Origin: an uncultured Collinsella sp.
GTDB lineage: Bacteria; Actinomycetota; Coriobacteriia; Coriobacteriales; Coriobacteriaceae
Length of the DNA stretch: 24,354 nucleotides
Direction of reading: 5' to 3'
Assembly: GCA_900765115.1 (NCBI GenBank)
Contig: CAAFQK010000043.1
Span: 1-24,354, forward strand
Shown: positions 6,853-14,685 of the stretch, in pieces
Layout: every line of letters starts with the position of its first letter
Numbering within the stretch: the stretch's first letter is position 1
Notes under the pieces: model-generated
What the model was told of the DNA's origin: nothing
The model's input: only the letters and a program-made list of their open reading frames with translations
Databases searched by the model: none
Program-made: the position numbers and the translations under genes

Positions 6853-6887
6853 CTCCTAAAAGTGTAACCAGATTCGAGTTTTAGGAG
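6853..6887 (+). promoter_or_regulatory. Inverted-repeat operator overlapping the ATPase ribosome site
   Basis: CTCCTAAAA (6853-6861) and TTTTAGGAG (6879-6887) form a perfect 9-bp inverted repeat with a 17-base gap. The right arm contains the AGGAG ribosome site of the ATPase gene. A further GGAGT (6841-6845) can pair with ACTCC (6852-6856). The dyad could be a protein operator or an RNA hairpin that hides the ribosome site; both would control the ATPase. Confidence 0.55.
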
Positions 6888-6893
6888 CAGCTT

Positions 6894-8159
6894 TTGAAGG
6901 GTAGCAGACTCAGGAACCGCGATAGATACCTCGAGGAGGCGATGCTCTTCCGTGACACCGACCTCATCAAGGTGATCACGGGCGTGCGCAGGTGCGGCAA
7001 GTCGAGCCTTCTCGATCTAATTAGGATGGCCATCGAGTCTGAAGGAGTCGCTGGCCGCGGCTTTGTGAGCGTCAACCTGGAAAGCAAGGGTACGGGCATC
7101 AAGACGGAGGACCAGCTTTATGATTACGTTCGCGGGCGCCTGTCGGACAAGGGTCGCACCTACGTTTTCATAGACGAGCCCCAGAGAATCGATGGCTGGC
7201 AGGATGCGGTCAACGCAATGAGGGTCGACTTCGATTGCGACATCTACCTCACGGGCTCGAATGCGTATCTGCTCTCGAGCGAGCTGGCCACCTATCTCTC
7301 CGGGCGCTACGTAGAGGTAAAGATGCTGCCCCTGTCCTTCTCCGAGTTCGCCGACTTCTGCGGAATCGAGTTCGTATCGGGAACTTCGGTGGCTCTCACT
7401 CCCGAGGGGGATCCCGTTCTCTTCGACGACATGCTTACTCGTTACCTTGAGTACGGGGGCATGCCAGCCATCGCATCCCTCTCGACGACCCAGGCGCAGC
7501 ACTCGGCGTACATGTCCGGCGTCTACGAAGCCATCGCCGTGCGTGATATTGTCAACCGTGAGCGCGGGAAGGGCAAAAGTGCGGTGACTGACCCTTCCCT
7601 GCTGCGCCATGTGGCCGAATTCCTGGCGGACAACATCGGCAACGAGTGCTCGTCGAGTCGAATCGCCGGCGCGTTAACTTCTGCGGGGCCGAAGACCACG
7701 AACAAGACCGTTTCCTCGTATGTGGGTGCGCTTGAGGAGGCCTTCCTGTTCTATCGTGCCACGCGTTACGATTTGCACGGCAAGGCGCTCCTCAAGACGA
7801 ACCCAAAGGAGTACATCGTCGACACCGGCTTCCGGACCTGGATGGCCGGCTATAGGGTCACGGATACTGGCCGCCTGTTCGAGAACGCCGTGTATCTCCA
7901 GCTGCTCTACGAAGGATGGAGCGTGCATGTGGGCAAGCTCTATGGCAAGGAAGTCGACTTCGTCGCGACGAAGGACGGGCGCGTGCTCTACGTGCAGGCG
8001 ACTGACGAGATGTTCGCAAGCGAGACCAGGGAGCGAGAGATCGCCCCTCTGAAGTCGATACGAGACAACCACGAGAAGATCGTGGTCGTGAGGCAGGGTT
8101 CCTACGACACGGATATCGACGGCATCCGCATCGTGAGCGCGAGGGACTTTTTCCTCTAG
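6894..8159 (+). CDS. AAA ATPase with DUF4143 C-terminal domain
   Basis: The 421-aa protein starts at TTG, seven bases after AGGAG. The N-terminal AAA domain has Walker A GVRRCGKSS (30-38), Walker B VFIDEPQRIDGWQ (91-103) and a sensor-like YLTGSNAYLLSSE. A winged-helix segment follows (LADNIGNECSSSRIAGAL), then the DUF4143 region, ending in GKEVDFVATKDGRVLYVQAT, a PD-(D/E)xK-like core. Proteins of this type are abundant in gut bacteria and of uncertain function; some are discussed as toxin- or nuclease-like. It appears to be a single-gene unit, with an inverted-repeat operator upstream and 89 bp before the next gene. Confidence 0.88.
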   Translation: MKGSRLRNRDRYLEEAMLFRDTDLIKVITGVRRCGKSSLLDLIRMAIESEGVAGRGFVSVNLESKGTGIKTEDQLYDYVRGRLSDKGRTYVFIDEPQRIDGWQDAVNAMRVDFDCDIYLTGSNAYLLSSELATYLSGRYVEVKMLPLSFSEFADFCGIEFVSGTSVALTPEGDPVLFDDMLTRYLEYGGMPAIASLSTTQAQHSAYMSGVYEAIAVRDIVNRERGKGKSAVTDPSLLRHVAEFLADNIGNECSSSRIAGALTSAGPKTTNKTVSSYVGALEEAFLFYRATRYDLHGKALLKTNPKEYIVDTGFRTWMAGYRVTDTGRLFENAVYLQLLYEGWSVHVGKLYGKEVDFVATKDGRVLYVQATDEMFASETREREIAPLKSIRDNHEKIVVVRQGSYDTDIDGIRIVSARDFFL

Positions 8160-8248
8160 GGCCATGCGATTCATCGCGAGGCAGTTAGGTCAAGTGAGAA
8201 ACATGCCTGACATCGGTTTGCTGACGATCTAAAACAGTAAGGAGAAGC

Positions 8249-9997
8249 TTGGACAATCGCAAAATCGAGCAGAACGCGGTCAATGCTGTCAAGCAGGCTT
8301 TCGGCGATGTCGCTTGCGTCTATGCGTATATAGATGAGAACGACAAGACCGAATGCACCGACGGGCACCTGCAAGTCTACTCGTCTTCTTCCTTCACGAT
8401 TGAGACCGTTGAAGGCCAGTTGCCGCTTCAGGTCAAGGGGACCACTTCGAAAAGAAAATCGGACCGACCTAAGCGGCAAGTTCGAGTTTCAGACCTCAAG
8501 CACTATCTCAACATTGCTGGAGGCTGCATCTATTTTTACGTCTACTGTGGGAGCGAGGCTCGTTCAGCGGAGGTTTTCTACAGACTTTTGCTTCCCTATG
8601 ACCTAAAGAAGATTCTGGCAGATATTCCGGAGCAACAAGAGCGCATCTCTTTGCGTTTCGACCGGCTTCCATCAGACGCGGCGGAATTGACGCGGCTTGT
8701 CAGAAGGGCGGTCAAGGACAGAACAAAGCAGCGAGCAGTCGCTGGCATCGCCCCCAAGACAATCGAGGAATTTAAGGACGCCGGCCTTTGCTTTGATGAG
8801 TGCGAGTTTGGAATCGAGCTGCTCGAGGGCGAGTCGCCCGCAAGCTTGGCTCCATACAGGAACGGGCTGTATATCTACGGGAAGAGCCCCTGGGGAGAGC
8901 TGTATCCCTTGAATAAGCTTGAAAACATAGTTGGCGTCGCGATTGGGTCTCGGCATGACGTCAGCTCTGGTGATGTTTCCCTAAATGCGGTGGTCATGGC
9001 CGGAGAAAATGAGAATGGCGAGCACGTTTTCTTCAGGGGTTTCGACATATGCCTCTCCACCAACACAATCACCCTCAGCGAGACCGGAACTCTTGTCGAG
9101 CGCATGGAAGAGTTGGCCCTCATGCGCGCATTGATGCAAACCGGTACGCTTTCCATAGACGGAAGCGGCTTTGCTCGCGGGTGCAAGTTGAGCGGAGGCG
9201 ACCTCGACGCCCTTGAGAGTCGATTGCAGTCGCTGGAGATTATCAAGCGGGTTGTCGACGCTCTTCATTACAAGCCAGAGCTCGACATCAGTGCGTTGAC
9301 CACTCAGGATTTAAGAAACATCGAGACATTTTACAAGGGATTGGTTGAGAACGCACCCCTCCACTACAAGGATCGGCAAAACGGATTCGGATATATCAAT
9401 CTGGGGAACCATCCGATTAAGCTCGTGTTTTACCAAGTATCTGAAGATATGTACCGAATGGTCGATGGGCTTCGACTGGATGACCTGACGGTCTCGGTGT
9501 TCTTCCGGGGCGAGGGGGATGCCCCCGTAGTCGTCGCGCCTCTGTTCGTCCAAACGATGCAGGACTATATGAGGCTTGCCAATATCGATGCCGAGGTGTT
9601 TGCCGCTACGCTGAAGCAGTATCCAGTCACCGAAGTTAGCTCTGCCTACGTCAACGACAAGATGCTTGAAATGCTATCGGCCTACGATCAAGATGCGTGC
9701 TGTAAGGAAGAGTTGCTGAAATGCTGCGAGATGACCGTAGACGCCCTGGAAGCTTTTGCGGATCGAGGGGCAACCCTGATAAATCGATATCAAATTGCCG
9801 CTCGAAAGCGAGATCTTACTAGCGAGGAGAAATCTGAGTTAATGGCAATCCAGCTGAATTCAGATAGTGCGCTGTCGAAAGCATGCGCAGCAGCCTTGCG
9901 CGGAGACTCGGACATGGCCTCTGCGCTCAGAGCGTCACTTGACGAAGAGGTACGAACGACGCTCGGCTCATGGCCGATCGGCCGTTTCTTCGCATAA
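8249..9997 (+). CDS. DUF4365-like protein, putative nuclease of a two-gene module
   Basis: The start is a TTG after AAGGAG with 4-base spacing. The first 110 residues resemble DUF4365: IEQNAVNAVKQAFG (Glu7), then Asp38 in CTDGHLQVY, then LPLQVKGT with Lys63, then LKHYLNIAGGCIYFYVYC. Glu-Asp-QxK is the pattern of a PD-(D/E)xK nuclease fold. The remaining 470 or so residues are unrecognised, with a helical C terminus (about 465-560) and no membrane segment. The next gene follows after 28 bp, so the two form an operon. Nuclease-plus-unknown fusions of this kind are common in defence islands. The nuclease activity and the defence role are inference. Confidence 0.7.
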   Translation: MDNRKIEQNAVNAVKQAFGDVACVYAYIDENDKTECTDGHLQVYSSSSFTIETVEGQLPLQVKGTTSKRKSDRPKRQVRVSDLKHYLNIAGGCIYFYVYCGSEARSAEVFYRLLLPYDLKKILADIPEQQERISLRFDRLPSDAAELTRLVRRAVKDRTKQRAVAGIAPKTIEEFKDAGLCFDECEFGIELLEGESPASLAPYRNGLYIYGKSPWGELYPLNKLENIVGVAIGSRHDVSSGDVSLNAVVMAGENENGEHVFFRGFDICLSTNTITLSETGTLVERMEELALMRALMQTGTLSIDGSGFARGCKLSGGDLDALESRLQSLEIIKRVVDALHYKPELDISALTTQDLRNIETFYKGLVENAPLHYKDRQNGFGYINLGNHPIKLVFYQVSEDMYRMVDGLRLDDLTVSVFFRGEGDAPVVVAPLFVQTMQDYMRLANIDAEVFAATLKQYPVTEVSSAYVNDKMLEMLSAYDQDACCKEELLKCCEMTVDALEAFADRGATLINRYQIAARKRDLTSEEKSELMAIQLNSDSALSKACAAALRGDSDMASALRASLDEEVRTTLGSWPIGRFFA

Positions 9998-10025
9998 GAC
10001 CGCATAGACTTTTTGAGGCATCGAA

Positions 10026-10610
10026 ATGAAGCTACTCGTCGAATCGATTAGAAATGCGGTTGAGAAAGACTGCCTTATTCCAGCCCTTATGTCTTCCCTT
10101 ACCATTCCCGACGCCATGGGGCAGCTTCTTTATCCCAATCTCGTCCTTCATAACGGGAAGAGAGCGGCGGGGCGGCAGTATGTGAAGTGGTTTGATGACT
10201 GGGCGGCAAACGACTTCCTGTTTTCGGGAGACCCCTCGAACGAAGGTGAAACGATTCCAGGTCAAATCTTTAATGGGAAGATGTGCTGGAAGCTCCGGTG
10301 CTCCCTGTTGCATTCAGGCGACTACGATGTGTCGGTCGATGCTCCCGAGAAAGACGAGAGCTTCGACTACGACTACAAGTTCGAGCTTGTCCTCCACGGG
10401 TGCAACGCCCTCTGCTCTTCCTGGCCGTCGCCCAAGAGCGGGATGCGTGCGACTAAGAGCGTGACGTTCCGCGTTGATGCGGCGTCGCTCGCGAGCTCGC
10501 TGTGCAACGCCGCGGAGGCCTGTCTTAAAGAAACGGGCGAAACGGTCAGTTACCCCAATCTGGAGTTATTCGACGTGGCTGCATGGGCGGATAGATTCAA
10601 TACTCGCTGA
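10026..10610 (+). CDS. Small protein with HEPN-like Rx4H motif, module partner
   Basis: The 194-aa product begins MKLLVESIRNAVEKDCLIPA with LTIPDAMGQLLYP following. It then has RQYVKWFDDW and CWKLRCSLLHSGD, with Arg91 and His96 spaced as in the Rx4H motif of HEPN RNases. This pattern (a helix ending in IPD, then YVKWFD, then C-x-x-R-C-S-L-L-H) recurs in a small uncharacterised family that I associate with accessory islands. There is no membrane segment. It lies 28 bp after the DUF4365-like gene on the same strand. It may be an RNA-cutting or structural partner. The HEPN assignment rests on a single motif and could be wrong. Confidence 0.65.
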   Translation: MKLLVESIRNAVEKDCLIPALMSSLTIPDAMGQLLYPNLVLHNGKRAAGRQYVKWFDDWAANDFLFSGDPSNEGETIPGQIFNGKMCWKLRCSLLHSGDYDVSVDAPEKDESFDYDYKFELVLHGCNALCSSWPSPKSGMRATKSVTFRVDAASLASSLCNAAEACLKETGETVSYPNLELFDVAAWADRFNTR

Positions 10611-10852
10611 GTCATCTCGTCAAACTCCTTGTGTGCTAAACGTTGGTGTTGGCGCCCCGGAAAAGGGGCGTGGCCAGCGCCTAGAATCTTCAGCTACCAC
10701 GCTGAGACGATAGGAGATGACCACATGGACACTATGGCGCACGAGGCGCCCGCGACGCCGTTGCTTGCGTTTCGCTATCGCTGCTCGAAGCGTGTCGCTT
10801 GGGGCCCTGGCCGGAGGAGAGACGACCGCTCCCTGCGAGACTGCGGAACCAC

Positions 10853-11020
10853 CTATATCCGCTTGCTGCGGGCTTGCTTGAACCAGTTCCTCTTGAAAGA
10901 ATCTATACCTCCGAAGAACTTGTTGTACGTCTCACCGTTCTCCTTGGCCTCGTACTTGACCAAGGCAAGTTCGATAGTACAGAGGTAATCCGCCACTTGC
11001 TCGAGGCGGTAGTCGGTCAT
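10853..11020 (-). pseudogene. C-terminal coding fragment of an unknown protein
   Basis: The minus-strand frame reads MTDYRLEQVADYLCTIELAL and then ENGETYNKFFGGIDSFKRNW. It strongly prefers AAG, GAG, GTC and TTC codons, as real genes here do. No ribosome site precedes the Met, and the sequence before it decays. I do not recognise the family. It lies opposite a plus-strand frame of poorer protein character, so the minus strand is preferred. It is probably the tail of a lost gene. Confidence 0.4.
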
Positions 11021-11053
11021 CGAGGTCTTGCGGCGTCGGACGACCCCTTTTGA

Positions 11054-11209
11054 GAGGACCTTGCCCACCGAGTCGTCTCGCCCGCGGAACAGAAGGAGCG
11101 CATCCTCGCGACCTTCGGCGACCTGTGCTGCGAGATGGAGGGCTGCACCATCGTGCAGGGCCCTTTCCAAAGCGAAGTGTCGAGCCGAAGTGTTGAGCGT
11201 CGACCCTGA
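11054..11209 (+). pseudogene. MTA/SAH nucleosidase-like (Pfs) fragment
   Basis: The frame reads SPAEQKERILATFGDLCCEM and continues EGCTIVQGPF. This resembles the segment around the conserved Met-Glu of 5'-methylthioadenosine/S-adenosylhomocysteine nucleosidases, usually written as MEGAAIAQ. Just upstream in the same frame, across a TGA at 11051-11053, GLAASDDPF resembles the family's GTIASGDQF. Both flanks decay, so only about 50-60 residues remain. The call depends on two short matches. Confidence 0.35.
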
Positions 11210-11307
11210 ATGTTCAATGGCCGTTGTTTTCTGCCCCTCAAGTGGTGAACTTCTCCTCGGGGCTGTTGATTCCCCCACGCGCCCCCTTCCGTTCTCTGTG
11301 TTCCCCT

Positions 11308-11329
11308 TATACTCCTTGTACAAGGAGGT
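11308..11329 (+). promoter_or_regulatory. Palindrome containing the levR-like ribosome site
   Basis: CTCCTTGTACAAGGAG (11312-11327) is a perfect 16-bp palindrome. Its right half is the Shine-Dalgarno of the PTS regulator, 8 bases before the ATG. A -10-like TTATAC touches its left side. It could be an operator, possibly autoregulatory, or simply reflect a strong ribosome site; as RNA a loopless palindrome would pair poorly. Confidence 0.5.
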
Positions 11330-11337
11330 AAGAAGTC

Positions 11338-14079
11338 ATGGACAAGACCGCACAGGACAGCTTGGCAAAGAAGCCCGTCGACACGAGGGACAGGATTCTC
11401 GAGCATCTCGAGGCCCTCACCTCTGCCGTCTCGCTCGACGACCTTGCCCGTCTGTCCACCTCCGACATCGCCGAGACGCTCATCATCTCCAGGGGTCTGG
11501 CGAGCCAGTACCTCAACGACCTTGTTCGCGCCGGCCTTGTGGTTAAGGTGGCGGGCAGGCCTGTCCGTTATTTTCATCGCCGCGCGTTCCAGAAGCGTTT
11601 TCAGGTAAAGCTCTCTGCAAGCGAGTACGCCTCGCTCGCCGACCTCATCCAGGCGACGGGAATCGCCGATCACCGTGACTTCGCGCGTGCCGTGGGCTTT
11701 GACCTGAGCCTCAGCTCCGTTGTCGAGCAGTGCAAGGCTGCGGTTCAGTACCCTCCGTTTGGCCTACCCATCCTCTTGAGCGGCGGCGTGGGTGTCGGCA
11801 AGTCTTTCCTTTCTCGTCTTGTGTACGAGTACGGTAAGAACCAGGGCTTGCTGCCCCGCGACTCCTCCTATGTGCACATCGACTGCGCCGGGGTCCCGGA
11901 CGCCGCCTCGTTCAACGGGCTTCTTGACGAGTCGATCGCGAAATCGCGCGGGGGTGTGGTTTTTGTCAACGGCATCGAGGCACTCTCTCCCTCTGCGATG
12001 GAGCACTGCCTTGCGACGGCCCTCGGGCTCGATGCCTCCCAGGATGCGCCGCGCGCTCGCCTCGTTCTTTCGACGACGCTTTCCGCCGATGACCTGAAGG
12101 TTTCCTCGGCCTACAGCAAAATGCCCATCTGTGCCCGCGTCCCCTCACTCAAGGAGCGGACCCCCGAGGAGCGCGAGGATCTCATCTTGAGCTTCCTGCG
12201 CAGCGAGGGGTGCCGAATCGGTTCTGATGTGAAGATTAGCCGCGGCGCATACCGTTGCCTCGTGAACGCGGACTTTTCCGATAACATCGCCGGCTTGCGC
12301 GCCTGCGTGACGAACTGCTGCGCCAAAGCGTTCCTCAATCGCGAGGGCGACTACGTCGTCGTTCGCCCGTATCTTCTTCCCAGCGGGCTCCTCTCCTCCG
12401 CGCAGATCGATCAACAGCCCGATGATGGCGTTCTGATCGACGCGTCCCTGGATGCCGCCGAGAGCACAGGGCCGGTCGAGCAGGCGCTCGATGCCCTGTG
12501 CTCTCTCGATGAGCGATTCTGCGCCGGGGAGCTCTCTGTCTCCGAGCTCGTCTCGCAAGCTGTCTCCGCTGTGCGCGGCGTTGAGGATCACTTGATCTTC
12601 GGCCGCGGCGTTACCTCCTCGAGGTCGCGCGCCTTCGAGCGCATCGTGGGCGCGGTCCTTGCCGACGCAGGCTCTTCTTATGGCATCGAGCTTTCGGGGA
12701 AGGTCGCTTTTCTACTGGCCCAGGAGATTTGCCTGCAGTTGTGGCCGGGCATCGGCCTGGCTAAGCGAAAGTCTGCCTGTGCGGAGCAAATCTCCCATCT
12801 CCTCGGTGCCGTGACCTCCGAATTACCGTTTGCCTCGAGCGTCTCCGATCAGGTCGCCGCAGACGTGGAAGGGGCGCTGGGAATCTCGCTCGATCACTTC
12901 ACGAAGACGCTTCTGACGCTGTGCGTCGCATCGGAGTCTCGCGATGCGAAGGCCCTTCGGACGCTCTGCGTCATCTTGTCCCACGGCTACTCAACGGCGA
13001 CGAGCATCGCCGACGCGGCGAACCGTATGCTCGGCATGCATGTGTACGAGGCTGTCGACATGCCCTACGACCAGCAGCTGAAGGACATCGTCGGTCCGCT
13101 CCAGCGCCTCGTCGACCGCCATTCCTACTGCACCGGGGTCGTGTTCCTCGTCGACATGGGCTCCTTGGAGGAGGCCTATAAGGCCCTCGAGAACGTTACC
13201 GACTCCACTATCGGCGTGGTGAACAACGTCTCTACCGGTCTTGCGCTCGAGATCGGGGTCGGGCTGCTCGGCGGCAAGTCCATCGCCGAGGTTCTTGGCG
13301 ATGCGACCGCCGCGTGCGTGACGCACTGCAAGGTGATCGAGCGCGTCAACCGTGAGGACGCCATCGTCTTCTGCTCCGAGTCCGGGGTCGACGCCGCGGA
13401 GAGGATACGCCAGCTCGTCTCGCAGAGCCTCCCGCGCACCATAGGCGCGCGCCTGCTCACGAGGCCCTTCAAGCAGCTCGTCGCGAACGGGTCGAATGAC
13501 GCCGTTTTCTCCGAGCACCGCGTCTGCGCCGTCATCGGCACGGGAGACCCCGGGGTCGCCTCCGTCCCCTTCGTCGCCCTCGAGGACATCATGTCGACGG
13601 CGTCCGCCTCTAAGGTTGATGCCGTGTTCGGCAGGTGGCTTGACGCTTCCGAGCTCTCTTCTTTCCACGAGAAGCTGCTCTCGAACATGACGCTGCAGAA
13701 CGTCATCCGCTCCATCACCATCCTCGACCCGGAGCGGCTATTCCACGAGATCGAGAGCGCCGTGCACGAGCTTCAGCGCAGGACAGGCGAGAAGATCGGC
13801 AGCAACGCCATCATTGGGCTCTACGTCCACCTCTGCTGTCTCGTCGAGCGCCTTGTTACCAGAAACCCCATTGAGACCTACGTTGGCCAGGACCGCTTCG
13901 AGGAGGAGCGTGCCGATTTCATCGAGTCCTTCAGGCAGAGCTTCTCGAGCATCTCGACGCGCTATCGCGTAGAGGTTCCCGTAAGCGAGATCGCATATGT
14001 CTTCGACTACATAAGCGTGAGCGCCGCCCCGGCGCGAGAAGAGCGCCTCGGCTCCTCGGACCTCCTGCTCGACGAGTGA
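11338..14079 (+). CDS. LevR-like PTS-responsive transcriptional regulator
   Basis: The 913-aa protein has an N-terminal winged HTH (about 20-80), an AAA domain, two PRDs and PTS-like EIIA/EIIB domains, the LevR/ManR layout. Walker A is GGVGVGKS (about 149-156), and the later AAA part (KERTPEEREDLILSFL) is recognisable. The GAFTGA loop is missing, and the usual FLDE(V/I)H Walker B reads FVNGIEAL, so ATP hydrolysis and sigma-54 contact are unlikely. The EIIA(Man)-like domain starts near 600 (GVVFLVDMGSLEEAY), a Cys-containing EIIB-like part follows (FCSESG), and the last PRD (about 797-891) has His831 in GLYVHLCC. It lies upstream of the mannose-family PTS operon that it probably controls by phosphorylation state. 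Confidence 0.85.
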   Translation: MDKTAQDSLAKKPVDTRDRILEHLEALTSAVSLDDLARLSTSDIAETLIISRGLASQYLNDLVRAGLVVKVAGRPVRYFHRRAFQKRFQVKLSASEYASLADLIQATGIADHRDFARAVGFDLSLSSVVEQCKAAVQYPPFGLPILLSGGVGVGKSFLSRLVYEYGKNQGLLPRDSSYVHIDCAGVPDAASFNGLLDESIAKSRGGVVFVNGIEALSPSAMEHCLATALGLDASQDAPRARLVLSTTLSADDLKVSSAYSKMPICARVPSLKERTPEEREDLILSFLRSEGCRIGSDVKISRGAYRCLVNADFSDNIAGLRACVTNCCAKAFLNREGDYVVVRPYLLPSGLLSSAQIDQQPDDGVLIDASLDAAESTGPVEQALDALCSLDERFCAGELSVSELVSQAVSAVRGVEDHLIFGRGVTSSRSRAFERIVGAVLADAGSSYGIELSGKVAFLLAQEICLQLWPGIGLAKRKSACAEQISHLLGAVTSELPFASSVSDQVAADVEGALGISLDHFTKTLLTLCVASESRDAKALRTLCVILSHGYSTATSIADAANRMLGMHVYEAVDMPYDQQLKDIVGPLQRLVDRHSYCTGVVFLVDMGSLEEAYKALENVTDSTIGVVNNVSTGLALEIGVGLLGGKSIAEVLGDATAACVTHCKVIERVNREDAIVFCSESGVDAAERIRQLVSQSLPRTIGARLLTRPFKQLVANGSNDAVFSEHRVCAVIGTGDPGVASVPFVALEDIMSTASASKVDAVFGRWLDASELSSFHEKLLSNMTLQNVIRSITILDPERLFHEIESAVHELQRRTGEKIGSNAIIGLYVHLCCLVERLVTRNPIETYVGQDRFEEERADFIESFRQSFSSISTRYRVEVPVSEIAYVFDYISVSAAPAREERLGSSDLLLDE

Positions 14080-14202
14080 CCTTCCCCGCGCCGCCGCAAG
14101 CTGACTGCGCGTCCTCAATAATCCGATAACCCCTTGCCCGGCGCGAATCCGGATAGCGCCGAGGCAGTACCGAACGTAAAACTTCATTTGATAGGAGCAA
14201 AC
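14080..14202 (+). promoter_or_regulatory. PTS operon leader with small inverted repeat
   Basis: The 123 bp between the regulator and the IIB gene contain CGGCGC (14139-14144) and GCGCCG (14156-14161) as a 6-bp inverted repeat, and direct repeats ATCCGATA (14121-14128) and ATCCGGATA (14147-14155). AGGAG stands at 14193-14197. No sigma-54 -24/-12 pair (GG-N10-GC) was found, consistent with the altered AAA domain of the regulator. These repeats are candidate binding sites, unproven. Confidence 0.4.
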
Positions 14203-14676
14203 ATGAGTGTTGTTATGGCACGAATCGACAATCGCCTGCTTCACGGCATCATCGTGACGCAGTGGGCCCCGGTGTCGGGCGCGACCCGAGTCATGGTCAT
14301 CGACGACACGGTCGCCGGCGACGAGGTCCTGAAGTCCACTATGAGGATGGCGCGCCCCGCGGGCATGGCCGTCTCGATCATCTCCGAGCAGACCGCGCTC
14401 AAGAACTTCGCGGCGGGCAAGTACGACCGCGAGAAGGTCTTTGTCATCGCCAAGGAGCCCGAGACGATCCTTCACCTGGTCGAGTCGGGCATCGAGCTCC
14501 CGTCGCTGATCGTCGGCGGCTCGCTCGTCAAGGAGGGCGGCGTCCAGCTCACCCAGCGCGCCTATGCCTCCGCCGAGAACGTCCAGAGCTACAAGGCGCT
14601 CATCGCCCGCGGCGTCAAGGTGACGGCACAGTTCGTGCCCGCCGACAAGCCCGTCTCCGTCGCCGACCTCATCTAA
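14203..14676 (+). CDS. PTS mannose/fructose/sorbose family IIB subunit
   Basis: The cytoplasmic 157-aa phosphocarrier accepts phosphate from IIA and passes it to the sugar crossing IIC/IID. It opens MSVVMARIDNRLLHG, and His14 is the expected phosphorylation site of the RIDxRLxHG motif. The length is normal. The ATG at 14203 is chosen because AGGAG stands 6 bases before it; an in-frame ATG at 14134 would add non-homologous residues. It is the first gene of a tight operon and lies 9 bp before IIC. The substrate cannot be told from IIB alone; the GH172 and ROK partners suggest a fructose- or furanose-containing sugar. Confidence 0.93.
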   Translation: MSVVMARIDNRLLHGIIVTQWAPVSGATRVMVIDDTVAGDEVLKSTMRMARPAGMAVSIISEQTALKNFAAGKYDREKVFVIAKEPETILHLVESGIELPSLIVGGSLVKEGGVQLTQRAYASAENVQSYKALIARGVKVTAQFVPADKPVSVADLI

Positions 14677-14685
14677 GGAGGGATC

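Larger units (their letters stand above)
10611..11311. other. Degenerate intergenic stretch with gene debris
   Basis: About 700 bp hold no intact gene. A CGCCCC/GGGGCG hairpin (10653-10670) has no T-tract. A frame with a good AGGAG site opens at 10724 (MDTMAHEAPATPLLAFRYRC) and runs 87 codons to 10988 without recognisable similarity. A minus-strand coding fragment and a nucleosidase-like fragment are listed separately. This looks like old insertions and deletions between the accessory block and the sugar locus. Confidence 0.55.

Noticed and set aside
10653..10670. Terminator after the two-gene module
   Set aside because: The 6-bp CGCCCC/GGGGCG hairpin has no T-tract, so it is mentioned but not called.
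10799..11053. Plus-strand frame reading ERIYTSEELVVRL as a gene
   Set aside because: The minus strand over the same bases has better codon use and protein character; only its end next to the nucleosidase-like fragment looks meaningful.
14080..14202. Sigma-54 promoter expected before a LevR-controlled PTS operon
   Set aside because: No GG-N10-GC pair with the TGGCAC/TTGC surroundings was found.
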